From Flavobacterium psychrophilum (GTDB lineage Bacteria > Bacteroidota > Bacteroidia > Flavobacteriales > Flavobacteriaceae), in the NCBI GenBank assembly GCA_945862065.1, contig CAMAWT010000008.1, positions 1 to 64,000 of the forward strand: 64,000 nucleotides of DNA. Reading direction: 5' to 3'. How positions within the stretch are numbered: the stretch's first letter is position 1; the number at the start of each line of letters is the position of its first letter. Positions 56,362-64,000 of the stretch are shown here, in pieces. The translations under genes and the position numbers were made by a program. The notes beneath the pieces were generated by a model. The model saw only the letters and a program-made list of their open reading frames with translations. It was not told where the DNA came from and searched no databases.

Positions 56362-56696
56362 TGAGTACAATTACCTCAGAAATAAAGTTCCTTGTTGAAC
56401 TTGACGAAAACAGAGTTCCAGAAAAACTTACTTGGACAGCCCAAGACGGTGGCGTTCAGCTAGAAGAAGCAAAAGCCATGTTGCTTTCCGTTTGGGATGG
56501 AAAAGCGCAAGAAACACTCCGAATTGATTTATGGACCAAAGAAATGCCTGTTGATGAAATGAAATTGTTTTTTCATCAAACGTTAACTGCCATGGCAGAT
56601 ACGTTTCAGCGTGCTACCCAAGATGAAAAAATGGCCGATACCATGCGCGATTTTTGCGATTATTTTGCAGAAAAATTAGAACTCATTAAAAAATAG
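56361..56696 (+). CDS. gldC: Gliding motility protein GldC
   Basis: 111 residues without a signal peptide. Family blocks are EIKFLVELDENRVPEKLTW, AKAMLLSVWDGKAQETLRID and a helical C-terminus. GldC aids gliding in Flavobacterium johnsoniae, where mutants still move poorly, so it is accessory. It always accompanies gldB; here the two genes overlap by one base. Confidence 0.93.
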   Translation: MSTITSEIKFLVELDENRVPEKLTWTAQDGGVQLEEAKAMLLSVWDGKAQETLRIDLWTKEMPVDEMKLFFHQTLTAMADTFQRATQDEKMADTMRDFCDYFAEKLELIKK

Positions 56697-56746
56697 GCTC
56701 AATATTTGTATAAAATTTGTTATTTCCAATCCAAATAAAACAAAGT

Positions 56747-57838
56747 ATGCGCTCCATTTTGATGTTTTCTTTAATTTTTTCTTCATTACTTTTTTCACAA
56801 AACAAAGATTCGTTTGCTTTAGAATTTAGTTATTTGAACGGAAATGTTTTAACCCACAAAAAAGGTTTGGAGCATTTGATTACCGGCCATCCTCACGGTT
56901 TTATGATGGGTTTTTTGAAACAATCGGATGGATTAAAAGATTGGCAACAATCCTATAATTATCCAGAAATTGGAACTTATTTTTTATACCAAAATTTTAA
57001 AAATGATTTTTTAGGTGAAAATTATGCCGCCGGTTTTCAATCTAATTTTTATTTTTTCAGAAGAAATTTTCAGTTAAAAACGGCATCAGGCATCGCGATG
57101 ACGACCAATCCATACCATAAAGAAACAAATAGTAAAAATATTGCTTTTGGGACCAAATTTATGGCAAATTTAAATGTTGGGTTAAGTTACAAAACGCAAC
57201 TTTATAAACAGAAAGTAGCTTTTCAAACTGGTTTATTTTTTTCTCATTATTCCAATGGAAGAATCAAATTGCCCAATGGTGGCATCAATACTATAAATGT
57301 AAATGTAGGTTTGGTGTATAATTTTTCAGATACAATTCAGAAATATAACGATACGGTCCTAACTTCGGCTATAAAATATAAAGAACCCATTCATTATAAT
57401 ATTGTATTCCGATCGGGAGCTAACCAAAGTTCGGTCGTCAATAGTGGTCAACACCCTTTTTATCATATTGGTTTTTTTGCTGACAAACGCATTAATAAAA
57501 AAAGTGCTTTGCACTTGGGAACTGAACTATTTATTTCCAATTTTTTTAAGGATTTTATTAAATATCAATCGGTTGCCTATCCTAATAAAAACGTTGATCC
57601 AAATACTGATTTCAAACGAATTGGGATTTTTGTAGGGCATGAATTATTTTTTGATAAAATGTCAATGGAATTTCAAGCTGGATATTACATATACCAACCG
57701 TTTAAATTTGATTTTCCGATTTATGATCGAATTGGATTGAAATATTATATAAATAAAAAAATAAACGCAGGTGTAGGTGTCAAAACCCATGGTTTTTTTG
57801 CCGAGGCACTTGAGTTTTCAGTAGGTTATAGACTTTAA
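56747..57838 (+). CDS. Acyloxyacyl hydrolase/PagL-like outer membrane protein
   Basis: 363 residues from the ATG giving MRSILMFSLIFSSLLFSQ, a signal peptide; a TTG ten codons earlier adds nothing. Beta-barrel character is clear. The segment FFSHYSNGRIKLPNGGINT resembles the His-Ser-Asn active-site strand of lipid A deacylases of the PagL group. It might trim acyl chains from lipid A, but only the motif supports this. It starts 50 bp after gldC, and the next gene begins right after its stop, so all four probably share a transcript. Confidence 0.72.
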   Translation: MRSILMFSLIFSSLLFSQNKDSFALEFSYLNGNVLTHKKGLEHLITGHPHGFMMGFLKQSDGLKDWQQSYNYPEIGTYFLYQNFKNDFLGENYAAGFQSNFYFFRRNFQLKTASGIAMTTNPYHKETNSKNIAFGTKFMANLNVGLSYKTQLYKQKVAFQTGLFFSHYSNGRIKLPNGGINTINVNVGLVYNFSDTIQKYNDTVLTSAIKYKEPIHYNIVFRSGANQSSVVNSGQHPFYHIGFFADKRINKKSALHLGTELFISNFFKDFIKYQSVAYPNKNVDPNTDFKRIGIFVGHELFFDKMSMEFQAGYYIYQPFKFDFPIYDRIGLKYYINKKINAGVGVKTHGFFAEALEFSVGYRL

Positions 57839-58588
57839 ATGTGTAAAATAATGATGAGATTTTTATTGCTTTTAACGTTTGGTTTTTTGTTTGCTTCATG
57901 CGAAAAACCTTTAGATTGTATCAGCTCAACGGGTGCATTAGTTTCAGAAAATATTTCGGTTACAGCTTTCAAAAAAATAGTTGTTCATAATGGAATTGAG
58001 TTAATAATAAAACAAGGAACTGAGTATTCTTGTGAAGTGAAAACAGGTCAGAATTTAATCGACAATATCGACATTCAACAAGAAGGACAAACTCTCACTT
58101 TGAAAGATAAATCAACTTGTAATTGGGTTAGAGAATATGGTCAAACAAAAGTGTATATTACCGCTCCAAATATAGAAGAAATTCATTCCTATACTGAAAA
58201 AGACATTTCGTCTGATGGGATTTTAACATACCCTATTTTGAAGCTATTTAGTTTGGATACAGGCGGCGATGTTGGCACCAATGATTTCCATATTCAAATA
58301 GATAACAATCAATTATTTATAGAATCAAATTCGTTTGTACGTTACTATATTTCAGGAAAAACCAACCACGCTTTTCTTAATTTCTATGAAGGAAACGGAC
58401 GTATTGAAGCACCGAATTTGATAGCAAAAAAAATAGGTATTTACCATCGTGGGTCCAATGATATGATTGTTTATCCAACAGAAAGTATAGATGGAAAATT
58501 GCTTAATGTGGGTAATTTAATTTTAAAAAACACGCCGCCAATAATGACTGTACAAGCATTATTTCAAGGGCAAGTAATTTATAATTAA
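57839..58588 (+). CDS. Lipoprotein with GIN (DUF2807) domain
   Basis: 249 residues. The lipobox is FASC at about residue 20. The rest is a right-handed beta-helix-like head-GIN domain: FKKIVVHNGIELIIKQG, IDNIDIQQEGQTLTLKD and VYITAPNIEEIHSYTEKDIS, all typical. Such domains occur in surface and periplasmic proteins of Bacteroidota with unknown roles. The ATG directly follows the previous stop codon. The last 4 bp overlap the convergent gldA. Confidence 0.83.
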   Translation: MCKIMMRFLLLLTFGFLFASCEKPLDCISSTGALVSENISVTAFKKIVVHNGIELIIKQGTEYSCEVKTGQNLIDNIDIQQEGQTLTLKDKSTCNWVREYGQTKVYITAPNIEEIHSYTEKDISSDGILTYPILKLFSLDTGGDVGTNDFHIQIDNNQLFIESNSFVRYYISGKTNHAFLNFYEGNGRIEAPNLIAKKIGIYHRGSNDMIVYPTESIDGKLLNVGNLILKNTPPIMTVQALFQGQVIYN

Positions 58589-59490
58589 ACTTTCTTGGCT
58601 GTTTTTTCTCTAAAAATTTGTTCTAAATTTTTATTTTTTTGAGAAATCTGTAATGTTTTTAATCCGTTTGATTGGGCAAAATCAAACACTACAGCTCTCA
58701 TATCATCTTTAGATTCAAAAGTTAACTCCCAAATTGTGGGTGATTTTTTAGAAAAAGAAGTAATATTCGAAAGTTTAGAAATCATAGCTTCATCAATGAT
58801 TTTATCAAATTCTACCTCAATAATTTGGATGGTTTCTTCCGTTAATATTTTATTAAGTTTTTTATCGGTAACAATTTTTCCTTCATTAATAATAATCACT
58901 CTATCGCAAATAGCTTCTACTTCTTGCATGATGTGAGTAGATAAAAAAACCGTTTTATTTTTGCCAATATTTTTAATTAATTCTCTTATTTCAACAAGTT
59001 GATTCGGATCTAAACCAGTTGTTGGTTCATCCAAAATTAAAACATCAGGATTATGAAGTAAAGCTGCTGCAAGACCAACTCTTTGTCGATAACCTTTTGA
59101 TAATTGACCTATTTTTTTATGTTGTTCTGGCGCCAAACCAGTCATTTTAATTACTTCTTGAATGCGTGATTTGTCAACTTTATAAACATCGGCATTAAAC
59201 TCCAAAAATTCTATAATATATAAATCAAGGTATAACGGATTATGCTCTGCTAAATATCCTACAGATAATTGCACCTCTTTTGGTTGAGTAGCAACATTAA
59301 AACCATTGACAAGCGCCGTCCCATTATCTGAAGAAATATAGGTCGTTAAAATTTTCATTAAAGTTGATTTCCCGGCTCCATTCGGACCCAAAAATCCTAC
59401 AATCTCTCCTTTTTTAACCGAAAAGGTGATGTTGTCCAATGCTTTCTGCGCACCGTAACTTTTTGAAATAGCTGTAACTTCTATTGACAT
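58585..59490 (-). CDS. gldA: Gliding motility ABC transporter ATPase GldA
   Basis: 301 residues. Walker A GPNGAGKST, signature LSKGYRQRVGLA, Walker B LILDEPTTGLDP and the H-loop STHIMQEVE are all intact. The C-terminal ~80 residues are the typical GldA extension. In Flavobacterium johnsoniae GldA works with the membrane proteins GldF and GldG in gliding. Those two are not in the window. A TACATTTG box lies about 16 nt before the ATG. Confidence 0.9.
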   Translation of the reverse strand: MSIEVTAISKSYGAQKALDNITFSVKKGEIVGFLGPNGAGKSTLMKILTTYISSDNGTALVNGFNVATQPKEVQLSVGYLAEHNPLYLDLYIIEFLEFNADVYKVDKSRIQEVIKMTGLAPEQHKKIGQLSKGYRQRVGLAAALLHNPDVLILDEPTTGLDPNQLVEIRELIKNIGKNKTVFLSTHIMQEVEAICDRVIIINEGKIVTDKKLNKILTEETIQIIEVEFDKIIDEAMISKLSNITSFSKKSPTIWELTFESKDDMRAVVFDFAQSNGLKTLQISQKNKNLEQIFREKTAKKV

Positions 59491-59506
59491 GGTTTTTTAT
59501 TTGTAG

Positions 59507-59514
59507 CAAATGTA
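59507..59514 (-). promoter_or_regulatory. Putative -7 box of gldA
   Basis: TACATTTG on the minus strand fits TAnnTTTG, 16 bp before the gldA ATG. Confidence 0.5.
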
Positions 59515-59651
59515 ATAATTATCTAAGCAATTAAAAACAAGAACGAATGAAATCAATAAATCGTATAATTATGTGGGATTACGAATGCGATTTATTAATT
59601 TAGCAAAATGCAAATCTTAGACAGATTTTAAGCATAATAAAGAGTTAGGAA

Positions 59652-60734
59652 ATGGAAAATAATAAAGAAATGCGAAAATGGTTGGACGATTTTAATTTAT
59701 CTCATCCATTGGTTATTGCAGGTCCTTGTAGCGCAGAAACAGAAGAACAAGTATTGAAAATTGCACACGAATTAAAAAATTCGGATGTGACTATTTTTAG
59801 AGCGGGCATTTGGAAACCAAGAACCAGACCAGGAGGTTTTGAAGGTGTGGGTGAAATTGGACTAAAATGGCTCAAAAAAGCCAAAGCCGAAACCGGATTA
59901 TTGATTGGAATTGAAGTTGCTACCGCCGCTCATTGCAAATTGGCACTAGATAACGACATCGATGTTTTATGGGTTGGAGCACGAACAACTGCCAATCCGT
60001 TTGCGGTTCAAGAAATTGCAGATACTTTGAAAGGAACCGACAAAATTGTTTTGATTAAAAATCCAGTAAATCCAGATTTGTCATTGTGGATTGGCGGAAT
60101 TGAACGGTTATATGCCGCTGGAATTAAAAAATTAGGAGTCATTCACAGGGGCTTTTCTACGTATGAAAAAACCAAATATAGAAACATTCCTGAGTGGCAA
60201 ATTCCTATTGAATTACAAAATAAATTTCCTGATTTGCCTTTAATTATCGACCCGTCTCATATTACAGGAAATCGAAACATGATTCAAGAAGTTACGCAAC
60301 AGGCTTTGGATTTGAATTATGATGGAATGATGATTGAAACTCATATTGATCCAGACAATGCATGGAGCGATGCAGCTCAACAAGTTACACCAGATGCTCT
60401 AAAGCAAATACTAAAAGATTTAAAAATTAGAAATCAGCATAGTGATTCTGATGAATATACCTCAAAAATGGCAAAATTGAGAGCAAACATTGATATTCTA
60501 GATGAAAATTTGTTAGAACTTTTGGGGAAAAGAATGAAAATTGCAGATAAAATCGGACAAGTGAAAAAAGAGGCAAATGTTGCCGTTTTACAAAGCAATC
60601 GTTGGGTAGAAATTCAAGAAAAAATGATAGCTGAAGGTGCCAAAAAAGGCTTGTCTCAAGAATTTATCACTAAATTATTTAAAGAAATACATCAAGAAAG
60701 TATAAGTCATCAAGAGAAAATAATTAATGGATAA
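59652..60734 (+). CDS. DAHP synthase / chorismate mutase bifunctional enzyme
   Basis: 360 residues. The N-terminal domain (1-260) is a type I-beta DAHP synthase: LVIAGPCSAET, GARTTANPFAVQEIA, LIKNPVNPDLSLWIGG and DPSHITGNR. The C-terminal domain (about 275-355) is an AroQ chorismate mutase: LRANIDILDENLLELLGKRM, with catalytic Lys in IADKIGQVKKEANV. The first domain makes the first shikimate intermediate; the second turns chorismate to prephenate and probably serves as a feedback-sensing part for aromatic amino acids. A 160-bp AT-rich gap separates it from gldA. Confidence 0.93.
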   Translation: MENNKEMRKWLDDFNLSHPLVIAGPCSAETEEQVLKIAHELKNSDVTIFRAGIWKPRTRPGGFEGVGEIGLKWLKKAKAETGLLIGIEVATAAHCKLALDNDIDVLWVGARTTANPFAVQEIADTLKGTDKIVLIKNPVNPDLSLWIGGIERLYAAGIKKLGVIHRGFSTYEKTKYRNIPEWQIPIELQNKFPDLPLIIDPSHITGNRNMIQEVTQQALDLNYDGMMIETHIDPDNAWSDAAQQVTPDALKQILKDLKIRNQHSDSDEYTSKMAKLRANIDILDENLLELLGKRMKIADKIGQVKKEANVAVLQSNRWVEIQEKMIAEGAKKGLSQEFITKLFKEIHQESISHQEKIING

Positions 60735-60791
60735 TTATTTTTAATAATATTTTTGTAATATTGTGCAAAAATTTAATTTAAAAAAACAAAA

Positions 60792-61316
60792 ATGAAAAAA
60801 ATTATCTTAATCGTTGCAATCCTTTTTGGATTTGGAGTAGCAAATGCTCAAGTTGATGTTATAACAAAACACAGTGGAGAAACTGTAAAAGGAAAAGTTG
60901 TGAAGTTAGAAGAGTACACAATCGTATTTAAATATGATGGTGAGGATGCTGAAAACACAGTAAGTAAATATGCGGTTGAAAAAATCGTTTACGGAAAAAC
61001 AGGTCGTGTGGAAGATATTACAGAGAAAATTGTAATTAACGGAGAAGACGATTGGGAAAAAGTAGTAATCTTAGAAGAAAAAGGTTACATCGCTGGATTG
61101 AAAAAAGGTGAAGAAGTTAGAGGGAAAACTGGGTTAATCAATTTCCAAACTGGAAACACAGGAGATAAAAAAGCAGAGAAAAAATTGAAAATGGCTGCAG
61201 CTGCAATTGGTTGTCCATTCATTTTAATGACTGCTGATAAAACAACAGTTGGAGCTAACTCAAACCAATTAGGTGGATCGCAAGCTATCAAAAAAGGAGT
61301 TGGATACAAATACTAA
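60792..61316 (+). CDS. Conserved exported protein, unknown function
   Basis: 174 residues with a signal peptide (MKKIILIVAILFGFGVANAQ). Residues 20-75 form a small beta domain (VDVITKHSGETVKGKVVKLEE, YAVEKIVYGKTGR) of a type found in other Bacteroidota exported proteins. The C-terminus contains a hydrophobic stretch (MAAAAIGCPFILMTADKT) then a Gly-rich end. Function is unknown. The gene ends in a strong hairpin terminator. Confidence 0.75.
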   Translation: MKKIILIVAILFGFGVANAQVDVITKHSGETVKGKVVKLEEYTIVFKYDGEDAENTVSKYAVEKIVYGKTGRVEDITEKIVINGEDDWEKVVILEEKGYIAGLKKGEEVRGKTGLINFQTGNTGDKKAEKKLKMAAAAIGCPFILMTADKTTVGANSNQLGGSQAIKKGVGYKY

Positions 61317-61340
61317 TTGTTGAAAATTCATACAATACTA

Positions 61341-61370
61341 AAAGACTGTTTTTTTAAACAGTCTTTTTTT
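61341..61370 (+). terminator. Terminator of the 174-residue exported protein gene
   Basis: A perfect 11-bp stem (AAAGACTGTTT/AAACAGTCTTT) with a 4-base loop is followed by a T-run. Confidence 0.9.
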
Positions 61371-61392
61371 TATATTAATACAACTAAAATTG

Positions 61393-61400
61393 TAATTTTG
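61393..61400 (+). promoter_or_regulatory. -7 box abutting rsgA start codon
   Basis: TAATTTTG is followed by four bases (CTTC) before the rsgA ATG. Confidence 0.6.
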
Positions 61401-61404
61401 CTTC

Positions 61405-62385
61405 ATGACAGGAATTGTATATAAGTCTACCGGAAGTTGGTACACCGTAAAATCAGACGAAGGCGACTTTGTAGATTGTCGTATCAAAGGAAAATTTAGA
61501 ATTAAAGGTATCAAAAGTACCAACCCAATAGCAGTTGGAGATGTTGTTGATTTTGAATTGGATACGTCATCAGATGCCATTACGGGTTCCATTCACACCA
61601 TTCATGATAGAAAGAATTATATTGTTAGAAAATCTGTCAATTTATCGCATCAAATGCACATTATTGCATCCAATTTAGATTATGTTTTTTTGCTAATTAC
61701 CGTTAACAATCCGCCAACAACTTTTAATTTTATTGATCGTTTTTTAGTCACTGCCGAAGCTTATAGAATAGAAACTATTTTGGTTTTTAATAAAATAGAT
61801 TCACTTGATGAAACTACATTAGACGAGCAATTGTATATGCAACACATTTATCAAGAAATTGGTTATAAGTGTTTGCGTGTTTCTTCAACGGAAGGAATAG
61901 GAATTGATCAATTAAAGGATATTATGGTTGCAAAAACCACCATGTTTTCTGGTCATTCAGGAGTAGGAAAATCAACTTTGGTGAATGCTTTAGAGCCAAG
62001 TTTGCATTTAAAAACTAAAACTATTTCTGAACAAAGCATGCAAGGCCAACACACCACTACTTTTGCAGAAATGTACGATTTGAGTTTCGGAGCCAAAATA
62101 ATTGATACACCTGGAATCAAAGGATTTGGAATTGTTGACATGGAAAAAGAAGAAATTAGCGGCTATTTTCCTGAGTTTTTCAAACTAAAAGATCAATGTA
62201 AGTTCAATAATTGCCTTCATAAAGAAGAACCTAAATGTGCCATAAAAGAGGCATTAGAAAAAGGAGAAATATCTTGGACACGCTATAATAGTTACCTCAA
62301 AATCCTTGAAGGCGATGACGAACATTACCGCACTGATATTTATAATGATGACCGAATTGCAAGCGATGAAACCAGGAATAAGTAA
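61405..62385 (+). CDS. rsgA: Ribosome biogenesis GTPase RsgA
   Basis: 326 residues. The order is OB-fold (MTGIVYKSTGSWYTV...), circularly permuted GTPase (NKIDSLDETT for G4, then GHSGVGKSTLVNAL for G1, and DTPGIKGFG for G3), and C-terminal zinc knuckle (CKFNNCLHKEEPKC). It helps final maturation of the 30S subunit. The N-terminus matches the family exactly, so the start codon next to the promoter box is likely real. Confidence 0.95.
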   Translation: MTGIVYKSTGSWYTVKSDEGDFVDCRIKGKFRIKGIKSTNPIAVGDVVDFELDTSSDAITGSIHTIHDRKNYIVRKSVNLSHQMHIIASNLDYVFLLITVNNPPTTFNFIDRFLVTAEAYRIETILVFNKIDSLDETTLDEQLYMQHIYQEIGYKCLRVSSTEGIGIDQLKDIMVAKTTMFSGHSGVGKSTLVNALEPSLHLKTKTISEQSMQGQHTTTFAEMYDLSFGAKIIDTPGIKGFGIVDMEKEEISGYFPEFFKLKDQCKFNNCLHKEEPKCAIKEALEKGEISWTRYNSYLKILEGDDEHYRTDIYNDDRIASDETRNK

Positions 62386-62393
62386 TTTATTTA

Positions 62394-62420
62394 ATTTTAC
62401 TTTATGACTTTAAAGCTTTG
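62394..62420. repeat. ACTTTATGACTTTAAAG remnant of AAAGTC family
   Basis: A short, diverged block of ACTTTA/TGACTTT units just after rsgA. Confidence 0.5.
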
Positions 62421-62491
62421 ATTTTAAATTATTTAAAAGCCTAAATTATTTTCCAACTTGTTTTAATAATATTCCGCAACTAAATGAAAAA

Positions 62492-62581
62492 TTTGCCACG
62501 GATGTTACGGATTTAGCAGATTATCACGGATAAAATATGTGACTTGAGCAAAGCGAACAGACGAAATAAATCTGTGGCAAA
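62492..62581. repeat. TTTGCCACGGAT element, copy B
   Basis: The same 12-bp imperfect terminal inverted repeats and CACGGAT units as the copy at 32712-32784. The middle is different and longer. Conserved flanks (AAATGAAAAA before; TTTTTATCCGACAA after) extend the match. It fills the gap between rsgA and dtd. Confidence 0.82.
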
Positions 62582-62629
62582 AAAAATGCGAAAAGAATAG
62601 TTTAAATTTTTATCCGACAATATTTTTTT

Positions 62630-62680
62630 ACTTTAAGACTTTCAAACTTTAGACTTTTAGACTTTAATCTTTCAAACCTT
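62630..62680. repeat. ACTTTAAGACTTT array before dtd
   Basis: Diverged units ACTTTAAG, ACTTTCAA, ACTTTAG, ACTTTTAG and ACTTTAA, of 7-8 bp, run up to 8 bp before the dtd ATG, so this copy is the dtd leader. Confidence 0.7.
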
Positions 62681-62687
62681 ATAAAAA

Positions 62688-63140
62688 ATGAAAACCGTCA
62701 TTCAAAGAGTTTTATCAGCTTCTGTAACCATAGACAATGAAATCGTTGCGCATATTAATCAAGGTTTATTACTGCTTATTGGAATAGAAGATGCTGACAA
62801 TCAAGACGATATTGATTGGCTGACCTCCAAAATTGTAAACCTTCGTATTTTTGCTGATGCAAATGATGTAATGAACCGATCCATTAAAGATGTGGAGGGC
62901 GAAATCATTGTTGTGAGTCAATTTACACTTCATGCGGCTACCAAAAAAGGAAACCGACCAAGTTATATAAAAGCTTCCAAACCAGATATTGCGATTCCTT
63001 TGTATGAAAAATTCATCCATCAGTTGGAAAAAGAATTTGAGAAAAAAGTCCAAACAGGAAAATTTGGCGCTGATATGAAAGTTGCACTTATAAATGATGG
63101 CCCGGTAACGATAATTATTGATACTAAAAACAAAGAATAA
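62688..63140 (+). CDS. dtd: D-aminoacyl-tRNA deacylase
   Basis: 150 residues, full length. The signature [17 protein letters not shown] holds the catalytic Thr, and [11 protein letters not shown] is the cross-subunit GPVT motif. It frees tRNAs mischarged with D-amino acids or glycine on tRNA-Ala. It starts right after an AAAGTC-type repeat block. Confidence 0.95.
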   Translation: MKTVIQRVLSASVTIDNEIVAHINQGLLLLIGIEDADNQDDIDWLTSKIVNLRIFADANDVMNRSIKDVEGEIIVVSQFTLHAATKKGNRPSYIKASKPDIAIPLYEKFIHQLEKEFEKKVQTGKFGADMKVALINDGPVTIIIDTKNKE

Positions 63141-63189
63141 ATTTTAATAGTTTCAAATATTTTGCTATTTTTGGGAAAAATAATTCTCC

Positions 63190-64000
63190 ATGAAAAACAA
63201 ATTAAGTTGTGTTGTTTGGTTGTTATTAACAATCACAATGCAATCACAAAAACTGGAGTTTTCTTCTATTTTTATCCCCGCCGAATTAAAAGAAAACGCA
63301 AATAGTGTCGTTCGCTCTCAAGAAATTAATATCACAATTAATTCTGCCAAAGAGTATGTTATTACAACCAAAAAAGTAATAACGGTATTTAATGAAAATG
63401 GTATTCGTAATATTGACGCTTATGAATATTATGATTCTTCAAACAAAATAATTGAATTAGAGGCAATTGTTTTAAACTCTTTTGGAAATGAAATTAAAAA
63501 AATCAAAAGAAAAGAGTTTAAAGATCAAAGTGTTGCTGATGGTTTCTCCGTTTTTACAGACAATAGGGTTTTTAGTTTAGATTATACGCCAACTGAATAC
63601 CCTTTTACAATTGTTTATTCGAGTAAAATTCAGAGTTCAAACACTGCTTTTATTCCAGGTTGGTATCCAATTGACGATTTGTATGAAAGTGTTGAAAAAT
63701 CCTCTTATTCAATTACATATCCTTCAAATTTAGGATTTAAATTTAAAGAATTTAATTTTGAAAATCGCGGTATTACTAGAAAAGAAACAGCTAATTCCAT
63801 GACTTTTTTAGCTGAAAAAATTCCTTCTGAAAAACCTGAAGAGTATGCAATAAACTATTTAGCTAGGATGCCCTATGTAATTTTTGGTTTGGAAAAATTT
63901 TCATTAGAAGGTGTTGAAGGCAACGCTACAACTTGGAAAGATTTTGGAGCATGGATGTATACTAGTTTTTTAACAAATAATGAACAAATAGCTCCAGAAA
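63190..64000 (+). CDS. DUF3857 (transglutaminase-type) protein, 3' partial
   Basis: The frame is open from an ATG at 63190 to the window end (270 codons). A signal peptide (MKNKLSCVVWLLLTITMQSQ) is followed by the N-terminal DUF3857 beta domain: TTKKVITVFNENG, DAYEYYDSSNKIIELEA and DYTPTEYPFTIVYSSK. Such proteins usually go on to a transglutaminase-like domain, which lies beyond the window. It lies 49 bp after dtd. Role in the envelope is unknown. Confidence 0.82.
   Translation, partial: MKNKLSCVVWLLLTITMQSQKLEFSSIFIPAELKENANSVVRSQEINITINSAKEYVITTKKVITVFNENGIRNIDAYEYYDSSNKIIELEAIVLNSFGNEIKKIKRKEFKDQSVADGFSVFTDNRVFSLDYTPTEYPFTIVYSSKIQSSNTAFIPGWYPIDDLYESVEKSSYSITYPSNLGFKFKEFNFENRGITRKETANSMTFLAEKIPSEKPEEYAINYLARMPYVIFGLEKFSLEGVEGNATTWKDFGAWMYTSFLTNNEQIAPE

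Overview
The window looks like chromosomal DNA of a Bacteroidota bacterium of the family Flavobacteriaceae, most likely Flavobacterium or a close relative. The DNA is AT-rich. Promoters carry the Bacteroidota -7 box TAnnTTTG. The gliding genes gldB, gldC and gldA are present, together with a DUF5103 protein of the type IX secretion plug family. Many proteins are Bacteroidota-specific families (DUF5103, DUF5916, DUF6702, GIN-domain lipoproteins). All names rest on reading motifs and family resemblance; no database search was run.

Layout. 1-15.1 kb is a plus-strand cell-surface locus: a giant PKD-like/Fn3/LamG adhesin cut by the window start, a tail-fibre/YadA-head-like repeat protein, a small exported protein, a ~1930-residue Ig-like/C-type-lectin/DUF1566 protein and an OmpA-family protein with an acidic repeat stalk. 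15.1-24.7 kb is mostly minus-strand housekeeping: VOC protein, aminotransferase, fatty acid desaturase, rsmG (+), pruA, apaG, the plug-like DUF5103 protein, a methyltransferase, a GxxExxY cassette and map. 24.7-29.8 kb is a TetR / ABC exporter / HlyD / TolC operon with a palindrome over its promoter and start codon. A Kazal-domain lipoprotein and gpmI follow. 32.4-36.9 kb holds a solitary type IIG restriction-modification gene bordered by dispersed repeats. 36.9-47.2 kb holds a DUF5916 protein, an L,D-transpeptidase, a GNAT enzyme, tRNA-Gly, pepE and an operon with DUF6702, an M1 peptidase, tatA and PAP2. 47.2-47.8 kb is a 600-bp block of structured repeats. 47.8-64 kb holds an O-methyltransferase, rlmN, a lipoprotein, a polyprenyl synthase, dnaG, a LuxR-type regulator, nadE, gldB-gldC with two envelope genes, gldA, DAHP synthase/chorismate mutase, rsgA, dtd and the start of a DUF3857 protein.

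The genes themselves are mostly familiar. The least explained content is intergenic: at least five families of short structured repeats in the gaps, several in inverted copies. In one family (TAGCCC...GCTTCT) the ends and terminal loop are conserved while the hairpin arms differ completely in sequence yet still pair. In another (GCGTG...CACGC) two base pairs change in a compensatory way. Both patterns point to selection on structure. Other repeats supply the stop codons of rsmG and pruA and the start codon of a methyltransferase. No CRISPR array, rRNA gene, prophage, integrase or IS transposase was seen.
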